From Exophiala sp. HKRS030 (taxonomy: Eukaryota > Ascomycota > Eurotiomycetes > Chaetothyriales > Herpotrichiellaceae), in NCBI GenBank assembly GCA_023897205.1, contig JAHWDD010000002.1:4402001-4466000 (forward strand): a stretch of 64,000 nt of DNA, in the 5' to 3' direction. Below the pieces are notes generated by a model, which saw only the letters and a program-made list of their open reading frames with translations, searched no databases and was not told the origin of the DNA. Both the position numbers and the translations under genes were made by a program. Of this stretch, positions 33,448 through 43,838 are shown piece by piece (the stretch's first letter is position 1; each line of letters opens with the position of its first letter).

Positions 33448-35769
33448 ATGGATCAATCCCCAAAAACCTTCTCCTGCGTGCGGTGTTTCGAGCGCAAGGT
33501 GAAGTGTGACAAGCAAAGTCCATGCTCTAATTGTATGAAATCCAAGGCCGAATGCAATTTCAGGATCCCTCCTCCCTCACGTCGGCGGCGGAAGAAGCCC
33601 CATGATGAGGTCCTACTTGCCCGGCTTAAGCATTGCGAAGACCTGTTGCGAAGCAAAGGAGTCGATATCAACAGCCCAGCGAGCTCTAATCCACAGTCCT
33701 TGGAATATGCCTCTCGTAGTACGGATGGCACCAGTACGATACCCAGCCCAGAAGTCGGCTCGACTCCGCGGGGTGCCTCATGTGTACCTTTCGCCAAGCC
33801 TGGACAATTGATTATTGAGCATGGCAAATCACGATTCATCGAAAACAATCTATGGGCGAGTGTTTCGGATGAGGTATGTGATTAGCACTAATCTCCGGAG
33901 TCATCACAAGGTTATTGGCTATTGCATGATGTTAGCTGACATTTCCTCAAACAGTTCCGTCCCCGAGCAGCACTGACAGAATACTCGGACGACGAGGATG
34001 AGGTTGACTCAGAAAACGCCGGTGAGGTTGATTTTATGTTTGGCATCACACCAGGAAATAACAGCCACCGACTTGAGCATCTTCATCCAACGCACGAGAA
34101 TATCTTCAAGCTTTGGCAGATTTTTCTTGACAATATCAACCCCATGACCAAATTGATACACCAACCTACCCTCCATAAAAAAATCGTTAAAGCGGCAGAA
34201 AAATTGAGCGCTACGCCCAAAGGACTTGAGTGCTTGATGTTCGCCATCTACACGACCGCTGTGTTTTCTCTTGCAGAAGAGGAATGCGAATTGAAGTTGG
34301 GTGAGCCCCGAAAGACCTTACTCGCTCGCTACCGTCATGGAACTAGAGTAGCCCTTGCCAAAGCAAGATACATGGGAACCTCAGATCTACAAGTTCTCCA
34401 AGCATTTTTACTCTATCTCATCTCCATGCGCGAGGATTATGACTCTCGGACACTTTGGACACTGTCTGGTGTTGCAAGCAGAATATCTCAGGGTATGGGC
34501 CTGCACCGAGACGGTGCGAATCTCGGGCTTTCACCCTTCGAGACAGAACTTCGGCGGCGCGTCTGGTGGCAGCTCTCCATACTAGATTTTCGATCTGCTG
34601 AGCTGAGTGGCTCTGGAAGATTTGGCGATTTTGGTATCTCAGATACTCTGGTACCCTCTAATGTGAATGACGCCGATATGTGGCCTGAGATGACAGAGGC
34701 TCCTGTTTCTCAGACAAGACCCGGCGAAATGGTTACGTGTCTCCTGAGATGTGAATTTGGCAACTTTTGGAGGGAGAAGGTCATGCAGAACTCAGCACTC
34801 GGTATTGAGAATATCCGACTAGCCGCATCGTGGAAAACCAAACTGGAGGAACGGGACGCCCATGTTGATGAGTTGGAAAGTCGTCTTGAAGACAAGTTCC
34901 TCAGATACTGCGACCCATCTGTTCCTCTTCAATTTCTTGCTACCATCATTGCCCGTGGTGCTGTAGCGAGCATGAGGTTGATGGCCCATCATCCTCGAAA
35001 GTATGGCAAAGAGGAAGTTGTGCCAGTGAAAGAGCAAGAGCTTCTGTGGAATCTCTCAATCCACTTACTTGAAGCTGATAATCTGGTACACTCTTCGAAA
35101 CAGCTACAGAGATTTAGATGGCACAGCAATTCTTACTTTGTCTGGCAAGCTTTGATCTATGTTTTGCACGAGCTGCAACTGAAGCCTTTAGGTAATGATG
35201 CAGATCGTGGTTGGCAACAAGTCGACGAGGTCTTTGAACACCATCCATATTTCGCTACTTACAACAGGAGGCCTCTTCTCGCGGCCGTCGGCAGTTTATG
35301 TATCAAGGCATATGCGGCAAGGGAGAAGGCATTGAGAGAGAGTAGCAACGGCGTCCAACCCACGTCCACCCCGAAGTATATTGTGCTCTTACGTGAGCAG
35401 CGACTGTCGTCATCGGCACTGGGGACAGACCTTGGTCAAAAAGATTGGGAACTCAGAGTCGCGTCAGATGAGACGAATTCCAAGCTCATTGATGCGATAT
35501 CCGATCCAGCCTATCACTCACGAATGCCACCTCAGTCGAATACTGAAATACCTGGTGTACCACCCATCTCTCAACCCTTTCAGTACCAGCCTATCTCAGC
35601 TGACAACATTATGTATCCCTCGGATCCTGCTCTAGCACAAGATCTGGCTCTCGCAGACGGCTCGATGGATTGGGCACGGAGGGATGCTTTGATGGAAGAT
35701 TTTGACATGACTCAGAATCCAAATAATCGCGCCCAGGTGTTCTCTTCTGCATTTGGCTCAATGCAATGA
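33448..35769 (+). CDS. Zn(II)2Cys6 transcription factor
   Basis: 746 aa, two exons (intron 33874-33954, 81 bp, GTATGT to ACAG). The N-terminal zinc cluster has the exact C-x2-C-x6-C-x5-C-x2-C-x6-C spacing (Cys 10, 13, 20, 26, 29, 36), followed by a basic linker (PPSRRRRKKPHDE) and a short leucine-containing coiled segment (VLLARLKHCEDLL). The central region is a fungal transcription-factor domain: HLHPTHENIFKLWQIFLDNI, GLECLMFAIYTTAVFSLAEE, GMGLHRDGANLGLSPFETEL and RRRVWWQLSILD. The C-terminus is low complexity and may activate. Being next to two SDRs and an MFS exporter, it may be their pathway regulator; that is inference. Confidence 0.92.
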
Positions 35770-36318
35770 GCATGTTACAAGAGGCGGATCTGCATGGCAT
35801 AAGAAGCAAGGGCGGAATATCTGTAAAATACGTGCGCAAGGTCGCACTAGTTAGACGAGCAATTGTTCATCGCCACTCGAGCTTTCATGATCCCCTCAAT
35901 CATAGTTCAAGTTTCTGAACGCAGTATACATATCAGAAGCCAATAAAGCCACGGCCAGGCCGTCTAAGTACTGAGCAATGAATACTTCGATTCCATGAAC
36001 ACCCAAAAGAAGAAATTACTTTCATCTGGCCGTCTTTGTGGCGCAGCAGATCCTGAGGGCAAACTTGTAGTCGGATCTGCCTTCCCATTGGGCAAGACGT
36101 TAGAAAGCCCCTCGCCTGCCTCAGCCCCCAAAGTTCAAAACGTTAATCAGCCCACAAGCCATGAACAGCGACAACACCATAGTTCAGATGGCAAGTTTAC
36201 AAAACCCCGTCCCACTGCATTGTAGCCTGTTGAACATGTCTAACAATTGTCGACCGCGAGACTACCGCACGGACGGGGAGTATGTCGATGAGAAAACAAG
36301 TTGAAGCGAAGACACGAC
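35770..36318. other. Intergenic region upstream of the NLR gene
   Basis: One 76-codon plus frame (35995-36225) without features. No gene supported. Confidence 0.45.
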
Positions 36319-39300
36319 ATGGATCCTCTCAGTATCACTGCCAGCGTCGTTGCCGTCCTGCAGGCGGCTAACGCCATCATTGCTCTCTGCTATGATTTCA
36401 AAGCACTCTTGAAGGATGGTGCACCATGGGGTCTAAGTCAGATTCTCGTGGAAATCCAGGATCTTCGTAACGTGCTTGAATCTATGGACAAGCTGGCCGA
36501 ACCACTTGCGGAAACCAAGCCCAGCCGGAAAGTCCCATTCGAACTTCTCTGCGAGCCGGACACCGGTCCACTTGCGACCTGTGCTCGCGAGTTGAAGTCT
36601 TTGGAAGGATTGATCACTTCGCATTTCGATGGCAAGTCGGGCTCCAAGAGGATCGCCATGATGCGCGCCATTGGGTGGCAGTTGAAGGATAAGGAGGTCA
36701 AGGTGGCTTTGGAACGGGTGGGCAGGTGTAAGAGCACTCTATTGTTGGCAATGACGGTTGATCAGGCGTAAGTGGTGATTCCGTTAATCCCGAATCCTCA
36801 CAAGAAGGATTCTCCCCGCTTGCTTCGAAGCGCCCAGAAGCTAAACCATGCAAAGAGCATTGCTCGTAGACATCCAAGACATGACTACATCGCTGAAGTC
36901 ATCGGTCACCTCCGTCGAGGCTAGTTTAGATACTTTGGTGAACACCATCAAGTCTCGAGAATTGGGTGCGTCGCCGAAACCCCTGCCTACTACAGGATGG
37001 AAATTCAACTAATGTACATGCCCTTAGGTGAGAGACAGCAAGCAATGGTGCATTGGCTCTCGTCTACTGATCCGTGGGAAAGTCACGAAGCAGCCCTCCG
37101 ACTACACCAAAGTGGCACGAATAGCTGGTTCACGAGGTGTACTGAATTCAACAATTGGGTCTCTGGCAGCCGGTCTTTTCTGTGGCTCAGTGGGTTTCGT
37201 AAGTGGTACCTGGCTCATATTGTGACCTCTGACTCACATGTTGCGAATCTCAGCCGGTGCTGGCAAGACCATTCTTTTGTATGAGTAGCGCTAGTTCCTC
37301 AAGGTTGGCAAATGCTTACAATGGACAGTTCAAATACGGTAACCTATTTGACGGGACACTTCCAGCGGCCACAGCACAGATCAACCCTCGCATTCTTTTA
37401 TTGCGACTTTCGAAGACCAGAAACACAGGATCTGTTGAACGTCGTAGGGTCTTTGGTCGCACAGATTTGTTCCCAACGAGGTATATTCCCATCTGTCCTA
37501 GAGCAGGCATTCGACCACAGTCACAATGGTCCTGGTCAGAAGAAACGACCATCTCTAGCCCTCCTGCGAGAGCTCTTAGATCTGTCTGCAACACAGTCAA
37601 ATTTAACCTTACTCATTGACGCGATTGACGAATGCCAACAGAGACAGGAACTCTTCGACTTCTTTAGCGAGTTGCAGAGTTCTTCGACGAACATAAGAGT
37701 TATGTTGACGAGTCGAGAGGAAGCAGAGATTCAATATGGACTCCACTCTTTCGAGCACCTCCGGATCGAAGGTCATTTGACTGAAGTTAACAATGATGTC
37801 CGAGCCTACATTGCCAATCGTTTGGCGTCAGATCGTAAACTGCAGTGGCTCAACGATTCAGTGAAAGACGATATCGCAAATTTGCTGATGGAAAAGTCCG
37901 CTGGGATGTGAGTTACAACGATGAACTTATACATCTTCTTCGCTTACAACTCAGGTTCCGTTGGGTACAATGTCAAATAGACGCCATTGAAGGCCTGCGC
38001 ACGGTCAAAGCAATTCGAGTCGCCCTTAGAGAACTCCCGAAAGGCCTAGACGAAACCTACGATAAGATTCTATCGAAAGTATCGAGCTCCGATACGGAAA
38101 TCGTACGCAGAATCCTGGTCTGGGTTTCCTTCACTATGCTACCATTAACTCTCAGAGAAATCCACGAGGCCATCGCCATTGAAGTTGGGCTTGATGAGCT
38201 TGATGAAGATTCACGGCTACGTAGCCCCCAGGATATCCTAGACCTATGTGGAAGCCTACTCAGTGTGTCGGAAAATGGGCACGTTCGACTAGCTCATTTG
38301 TCCGTAAGAGAATACCTGCTCTCTCCATCCATGAGCAAGCACAGGAATTTATCCATCTTCGCCCTCGATTCGCAGAGAGCCAATTATGAACTGGCCATCA
38401 GTTGTCTAACCTACCTGTCATTCAGAAAGCTGAGGACTGGGCCATGTTCGAGCGCAGAAGCCTACACAGAAAGACTTATAACGTATCCACTCCTCGGCTA
38501 CGCCGCTGTATGCTGGGCATATTTCGTTCGAAAGACCACTACCGACCAACACCTCCGACACCTGATATCCGAGCTCTTCAGTCCCCAATCGCGGAAGACT
38601 TTCATGTCATGGGTGCAAGTGCTCAACGCCTACAACGCAAGCTGGGACTTCTACCCACGACACGCCACCCCGTTGTACTACGCGGCATCATTCGGGCTTT
38701 TCGACATTGTCACAGCTCTGATGCAGCAGAACCCAAACCTCGATCTGAATGCCCCAGGCAGTCGCTTCGGGGTACTGCCCTACACGCAGCAGTGCTTCGA
38801 GAACACGTCGAGGTGATGAGACTACTCCTCGACGCAGGCGCAGATCCCAATCGCGGCGACTGGAACAGAGTCACGCCACTGCACTCGGCGGCGCTGTACG
38901 GAACCGCACAAGTCATCAGGATGCTCTTGGACTACGGCGCCTCGACCGAAGCACTCGATGAAGAAGGTAGAAGACCCTCCGACTGGGCCTTCGATGGCGG
39001 TAAGCTCGAGGCGCAGCGGCTAGTATTGCGCGCCACCGAGGCAGAACTCCGCGTCGTGCGCCCAACTTCCAAGTTGAACAGGGAGGAGAGCAGTAAGAAA
39101 TCCGAGATTCTGACAATGAGCGGCGGACGCCAAGCGAATAACAGCAATAACCTGAGCCTCACTAAAGTTACGACATCGACCTCAAAGGTCGAAGACAGAG
39201 ATGATGACTTGGTAACCCTTAAACCCGACACGTACGGCGTGAGTGTGAATTCGAGACAATTGGCCGTCGAGGCGAATACATCACGATCAAGGTCTAGGTC

Positions 39301-39358
39301 TCCGTCACAATCGAGGCAGAGCCCACGACCACTTCGACGGGTCGAGGAGCATGCATGA
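36319..39358 (+). CDS. NLR-type immune protein: HeLo-like N-domain, NACHT, ankyrin repeats; with a frame break
   Basis: Six exons: 36319-36767, 36856-36965, 37028-37198, 37254-37278, 37329-37907 and 37955-39358. The N-terminus (MDPLSITASVVAVLQAANAI) is the fungal STAND N-terminal domain related to HeLo-like modules. The sequence DPWESHEAA precedes the P-loop GFPGAGKTIL, which is coded on a 25-nt exon. The NACHT continues with AFFYCDFRRPETQ, Walker B LLIDAIDEC, VMLTSREE and the winged-helix region with RLAHLSVREYLLS. Ankyrin repeats occupy about residues 675-790 (ATPLYYAASFGLFDIVTALM, then GTALHAAVLREHVEVMRLLL). Frame is lost exactly between repeats one and two at a G4 run (38769-38772); one added G makes a continuous 912-aa protein. 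The repeats sense a ligand and the N-domain signals death in this protein class. Function here is inferred. Confidence 0.88.
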
Positions 39359-40256
39359 ACCCCAGGGATAACGTTAAGCAATGTATTTCACACCAGACAA
39401 GACCCGACTGGTTGCTTCAAGGTAGAGGAATCAATCGGCTGATCACCTGGCAAGGGACAAGGTCATTCGAAGTATCCTACGTTTTATCAAAGCACCACCG
39501 ACAGACTCATCTATCTGCCTGCCTGCCTGATTGCTCTTTGATATCCCGAGCCTTGAAAGCTGTACTCGCGACAGCCGAGACCCGGTTGGAGGATTGTTCT
39601 CGCCGAGAGTCTGACAGAATACCGAGGTTCGAAATGAACAGACGACTGTCATGTCTAACTCGAAACGACGTCGCCGCATGATTGAACACAATGGAAGAAC
39701 GACTGTCAATGCAGTCCGGCGGGGGCTGGTTTACCAGGGACACGATGGTAATGATACTCCGAACTAATGCTTATGAAACCAAGATAGCCTAATCCCAGAC
39801 ATTTCACCTACAGATAGTGCCCATGAAAAGGGGTATGCCAGCCTTGTGCCCAACGATAAAACTCCAGAAGCTCAAATCAGAATGCACGAATCCCTTTTCT
39901 CTTGTATGCACATGTTTCGCACCCCCTTTTTCATACAGTTGTTCCTACACATGCAGGCACGCCACACAGTCGAAGACGATGGTGGCCATGAAACCGCTAT
40001 TCTTAACGCTCGATCTTCGTGGATCTTTTCACGATTGAATGTCACTTTGAGAGGACTGTGAAAGCGACGGGTGTAGTGGCTTCCGTGGAGCCAAATGACC
40101 GCTTTGACGTGGGACATCCTCTCTGGAAGGGATGGTATTTGGCGGATTGCTTTTCACTGCGATTTCCAAGGCCCATTCCTGGGATTCCGCTCTAATCGAA
40201 TGAGATAGGCAGGTCAGATCTGCTGCGCATAATTACCATCAGCAGGGCTGATTCCA
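39359..40256. other. Convergent intergenic region
   Basis: 3' regions of the NLR and dapB genes; only shadow-sized frames. Confidence 0.5.
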
Positions 40257-42974
40257 TCACTCCGAAACATCCACCACGGGACCATTCTCCAAGGGCTTTG
40301 GATCCTCGGTGCGGTACCATTCGCCGTTGAACGCGTTGATCAGCCATGTACTCAATTTGTCGTAAACGATATGGTTGGCATTGTGGAAATAGATACTATG
40401 GTCACTGTCGGGGAAGAAGTGGACGTCATAGTTTTCTATGCCCTGAAGGTCGAATTTATCCAGCAAGGTCAGTGTGTTCTGCATATGGACATTGTCGTCG
40501 GCGACGCCATGCATGATGAGGAAGCGCACATTTTGAGAGATAGCTGTGACATTGGATATGGCGGTGCGCGCGTAGCCATCGGGATTGTGTTGTGGGGTGC
40601 GCATGTATCGTTCCGTATAGATTGAGTCGTAGAAGCGCCAATCTGTGACGGGAGCAACTGCCATTCCGTACTTGAACGTATTTCCAGCATCGGTCTCGAG
40701 GACCTTGAGTGTCATGAAGCCGCCGTAGGACCAGCCCCAGATAGCCATGCGAGATGCATCGACGTAGGACTTGGCGGCCCAGATTTTGGCGGTTTCAATC
40801 TGATCGTGTGCTTCATATTTGCCGAGCTCATTGCGGATTATGGTGCGAGCCTTGCGTCCGATGAAGCCGGTACCTCGCCCATCAACGGTTACGACAATGT
40901 ATCCAAGGGAGGAGGCAATGTAGGATTGGAAGTCGATGTGAAAGCGACGATTCACCATTTGAGACCCGGGTCCACCATAGAGGTAGAAAAGTACAGGGTA
41001 TTGCTTTTTGGGGTCGAAATGTGGTGGACGACGTTCAACAACTTGAAGGGTATATCCCTCGATAGTGACATTTTGGAATATTTGATGAGGCAATTCGTGG
41101 CTGGATGCCATCGCGGCTAGCGCTTTGTTTTCTTCGACGACATGTTCTAATTTTTCAGGGTTGGCTGGTGTGGAGACGACTTTTTGGTAAGGAATACCCG
41201 GCCCAGCATATTGTAGGTTAATATAACCAGAGCCTGAAGAGAAGGAGGCATCCCAATATGCGGGTTCTTGCGCTGGAACGAGTGACGAGAAATTTGATCC
41301 GTCAAGCTTGACACTGTAGAGATGACGTTGGGTAGGTGAGTTTATGGCGGCAGTAAAATATACAATGTTGTTGTTGAGATCAAGTCCCTTGGGCCCGCCA
41401 TCGACTTCCCATTGTCCTTGAGTCAGGGTAATCGGAATGGAGCTATTGAGAGGCGAGAAGTACGCAAGGTGAACACCGTTGTCGGAGATGATGGTATCAA
41501 CATAACCATCGATCTGTCGTCCGTGATCTGGATCTGCTGGTACATAACGCATATGCTGGTTTGGGTCGATCCATCCACCATCTACCTCCCTGAGATCGAT
41601 GGTTCGTACAGTCTGGCCTGTTCGTGTCACAACATCCACAAGAACTACTCTGACACGATCACTTTCGCGGTTTGACTCAGAGATAAGAACTTTGCCTCCG
41701 TCGGCCCAGAGAACATTGTAGATGATCCTGTCATCGTCTGGAAATCCTCCGTCGATGTTGACTTCGAAAACCTCCTCCTTTTCGACATCATAGAACAACA
41801 TATCGACTGTGGGATTCGGTGCACCAGCCTTGGGATATTTGATTTGTTTAACTTCTGGATAATTCTCCAGGCCTTCTAGTGGAACCTTACCACTTGGACG
41901 TGAAACGAAGAATTGAACTGGATACTCTGGGACTGCCGTTTCATTCGTTCGGAGGAAGGCGACATATTTGCCATCTCTCGCCCACCAGGTAGCGGTATCA
42001 CTTGAGAACACTTCTTCCTCGTAAACCCAGTCGGGAATTCCATAGAAGTACTCTGGCCCACCATCCGTTGTGATCTGAATGACCTTGCTTGATGCCAGCT
42101 CTCTTAGATAGAGGTTGTTATCTCGAGTGAAGACGATGGCGCCACTGTTAGGAGACCATTTGGCTAGCTGGACTCTCCCGTCAACATTGGCGGGATCAAG
42201 GGGTTCCACAGTTTGTGTATCGACGTCGAGGATATGATACTGGCCCACAGCAGAGTGACGAAAGACTTTCTCCCTCCCAATCTGAATAAGCACATGCTTG
42301 TGATCGGGACTGACCCAGAAATTATCTGTATGCCTTTTTTGACCGTCGACACTAATCCAACTACTTTTCTGAAGTATTTTGTCCTCGACGCCTTTCGCTG
42401 ACCCATCGCGATTTCGGATATCTTCGACAACAATAAAGTTTTCCGCTTGCTGATCGTATTTCAACAAGAGGCCATCCTCACCCGCAGGACCAGCGATCCA
42501 TGCTAACGAAGCAGCCCTCGGCGACCATTGTCCTGTTTGAATCTGATCGAGAGTGACTTTCTTGCCCGAGCTCTTAGTAGGCTTATCATGGTCGTACTGT
42601 AGACTCGAAGCATGCTTATATCGACCTCCCGCGACGAACACTACAATTGCGAAAACCCAACCCAGTACTGCAAGTATCGATATAATCCAGATGGCCCGAC
42701 GAAGGGCACGCGACATGTGCTGACCCTCAAGGGTATCATTTTGGTTCTTGAACCGCGGTAGCTCGGGATCACTGTCGTTGTCTCGATATGGTAGATTGCC
42801 TGACTGTTCTTTCGTGGAGTAGACCGAGTTCAGATTCTCAAGGACGAGCGAAGTAGTAGATGCGCTGGAGACTGTATCCTGGGAGGTACGACGTTCTCGA
42901 GGAGTGTCGGAAGGGTTCTCGTTATCGATTAATTTCTCCCTCTCTTCATCGGTACTTTCGTTCATTTGACCCAT
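40257..42974 (-). CDS. dapB: Vacuolar dipeptidyl aminopeptidase B (DPP IV family, S9B)
   Basis: Type II membrane serine peptidase that removes N-terminal X-Pro/X-Ala dipeptides in the vacuole or late Golgi. From the ATG at 42974 it is 905 aa, the usual size, with a Ser-rich cytoplasmic tail (SSASTTSLVLENLN), one membrane anchor (AIWIISILAVLGWVFAIVVF, about residues 94-113), the beta-propeller, and the alpha/beta-hydrolase domain. Catalytic triad: Ser in GWSYGGF (about 748), Asp in GVADDNVHMQN and His in DSDHSIYFHNA. The double-Glu peptide-binding motif is seen in DWVYEEEVF. The frame is open further upstream to an ATG with a good context at 43280, which would add 102 residues not typical of the family. 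Single exon. Confidence 0.93.
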   Translation of the reverse strand: MGQMNESTDEEREKLIDNENPSDTPRERRTSQDTVSSASTTSLVLENLNSVYSTKEQSGNLPYRDNDSDPELPRFKNQNDTLEGQHMSRALRRAIWIISILAVLGWVFAIVVFVAGGRYKHASSLQYDHDKPTKSSGKKVTLDQIQTGQWSPRAASLAWIAGPAGEDGLLLKYDQQAENFIVVEDIRNRDGSAKGVEDKILQKSSWISVDGQKRHTDNFWVSPDHKHVLIQIGREKVFRHSAVGQYHILDVDTQTVEPLDPANVDGRVQLAKWSPNSGAIVFTRDNNLYLRELASSKVIQITTDGGPEYFYGIPDWVYEEEVFSSDTATWWARDGKYVAFLRTNETAVPEYPVQFFVSRPSGKVPLEGLENYPEVKQIKYPKAGAPNPTVDMLFYDVEKEEVFEVNIDGGFPDDDRIIYNVLWADGGKVLISESNRESDRVRVVLVDVVTRTGQTVRTIDLREVDGGWIDPNQHMRYVPADPDHGRQIDGYVDTIISDNGVHLAYFSPLNSSIPITLTQGQWEVDGGPKGLDLNNNIVYFTAAINSPTQRHLYSVKLDGSNFSSLVPAQEPAYWDASFSSGSGYINLQYAGPGIPYQKVVSTPANPEKLEHVVEENKALAAMASSHELPHQIFQNVTIEGYTLQVVERRPPHFDPKKQYPVLFYLYGGPGSQMVNRRFHIDFQSYIASSLGYIVVTVDGRGTGFIGRKARTIIRNELGKYEAHDQIETAKIWAAKSYVDASRMAIWGWSYGGFMTLKVLETDAGNTFKYGMAVAPVTDWRFYDSIYTERYMRTPQHNPDGYARTAISNVTAISQNVRFLIMHGVADDNVHMQNTLTLLDKFDLQGIENYDVHFFPDSDHSIYFHNANHIVYDKLSTWLINAFNGEWYRTEDPKPLENGPVVDVSE

Positions 42975-43838
42975 CGTTGCGATCAATGAGCTGGGTCTTG
43001 TGTTTCCGATCTTGAAGATGTCAAAGTTGAAGGCTAAGGAGGTGGATCTCGAATGGGAAGTGATCTTGTCACCGTTGAGACTCGATTCACGGCTATGCGC
43101 ACATGGTGTAGGAACAGTGAATGGAGAGACAGCACTCTCGAGATCCTTCCCTCTGCCTTTCCGAGAAGTGACCAAGTGTCTCTTCCGAGGTGAAGAGATG
43201 GGGACTTCCTTGGTTCTTAGGTCAGTGATGATCCGGAGAGGCTGCGGAGGCTGGAAACGCGACTCCAAGTCTCCTGTCATTTTCGCCAAGTCCTCTTATA
43301 ATATGAAGGGTACTGCAGCTATGAACTAACGAGAGCACAAGACAGATCTCTCCAGCATTTCTTCCTTATTACATTCTACATCGCTTGATCAAACAATTTC
43401 GTGGCCAGGTACTAAGCTACATTCCATTTCGTTTGCAGTGCTGTTCAACAGCAAGTCGTCGCATGCATGAGGTTGTCTGGTGGCCAAATGCGGAAATCGC
43501 AAACAGGATAAATATTATGTCAGACCCCTATTAATTGGATCCTTCTCGTTTCGGGTAACGTGGACGAGAAACGGATGATACTGTCTGACAATGCCATCCT
43601 CACCTGCGAAGGTCTATCAAATCTGTCTCCAATGCATTATAATAGCAAACCCGGATTCATCTCTTTTTGCCCCAATTGCATCGTCTACCGGAAATGCAAT
43701 ATTTTCATGACTCATGTGCACCTCGTATCATCTTGAAACCGAAGTTGCTTCCTCTTACCTGCCCCCGTTCGCCATTTGCCCAGATGGTTTTTCTCCCGCC
43801 GAAGAAGAACTCCGATCAACCAATTTACCGCATTGCCA
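42975..43838. other. dapB leader and intergenic region
   Basis: Includes the possible 102-codon N-terminal extension of dapB (42975-43280). Beyond it no gene is supported; frames at 43667-43950 are non-specific. Confidence 0.45.

Noticed and set aside
27212..35769. Secondary-metabolite gene cluster
   Set aside because: No PKS, NRPS, terpene synthase or prenyltransferase in the window; only tailoring-type, transport and regulatory genes.
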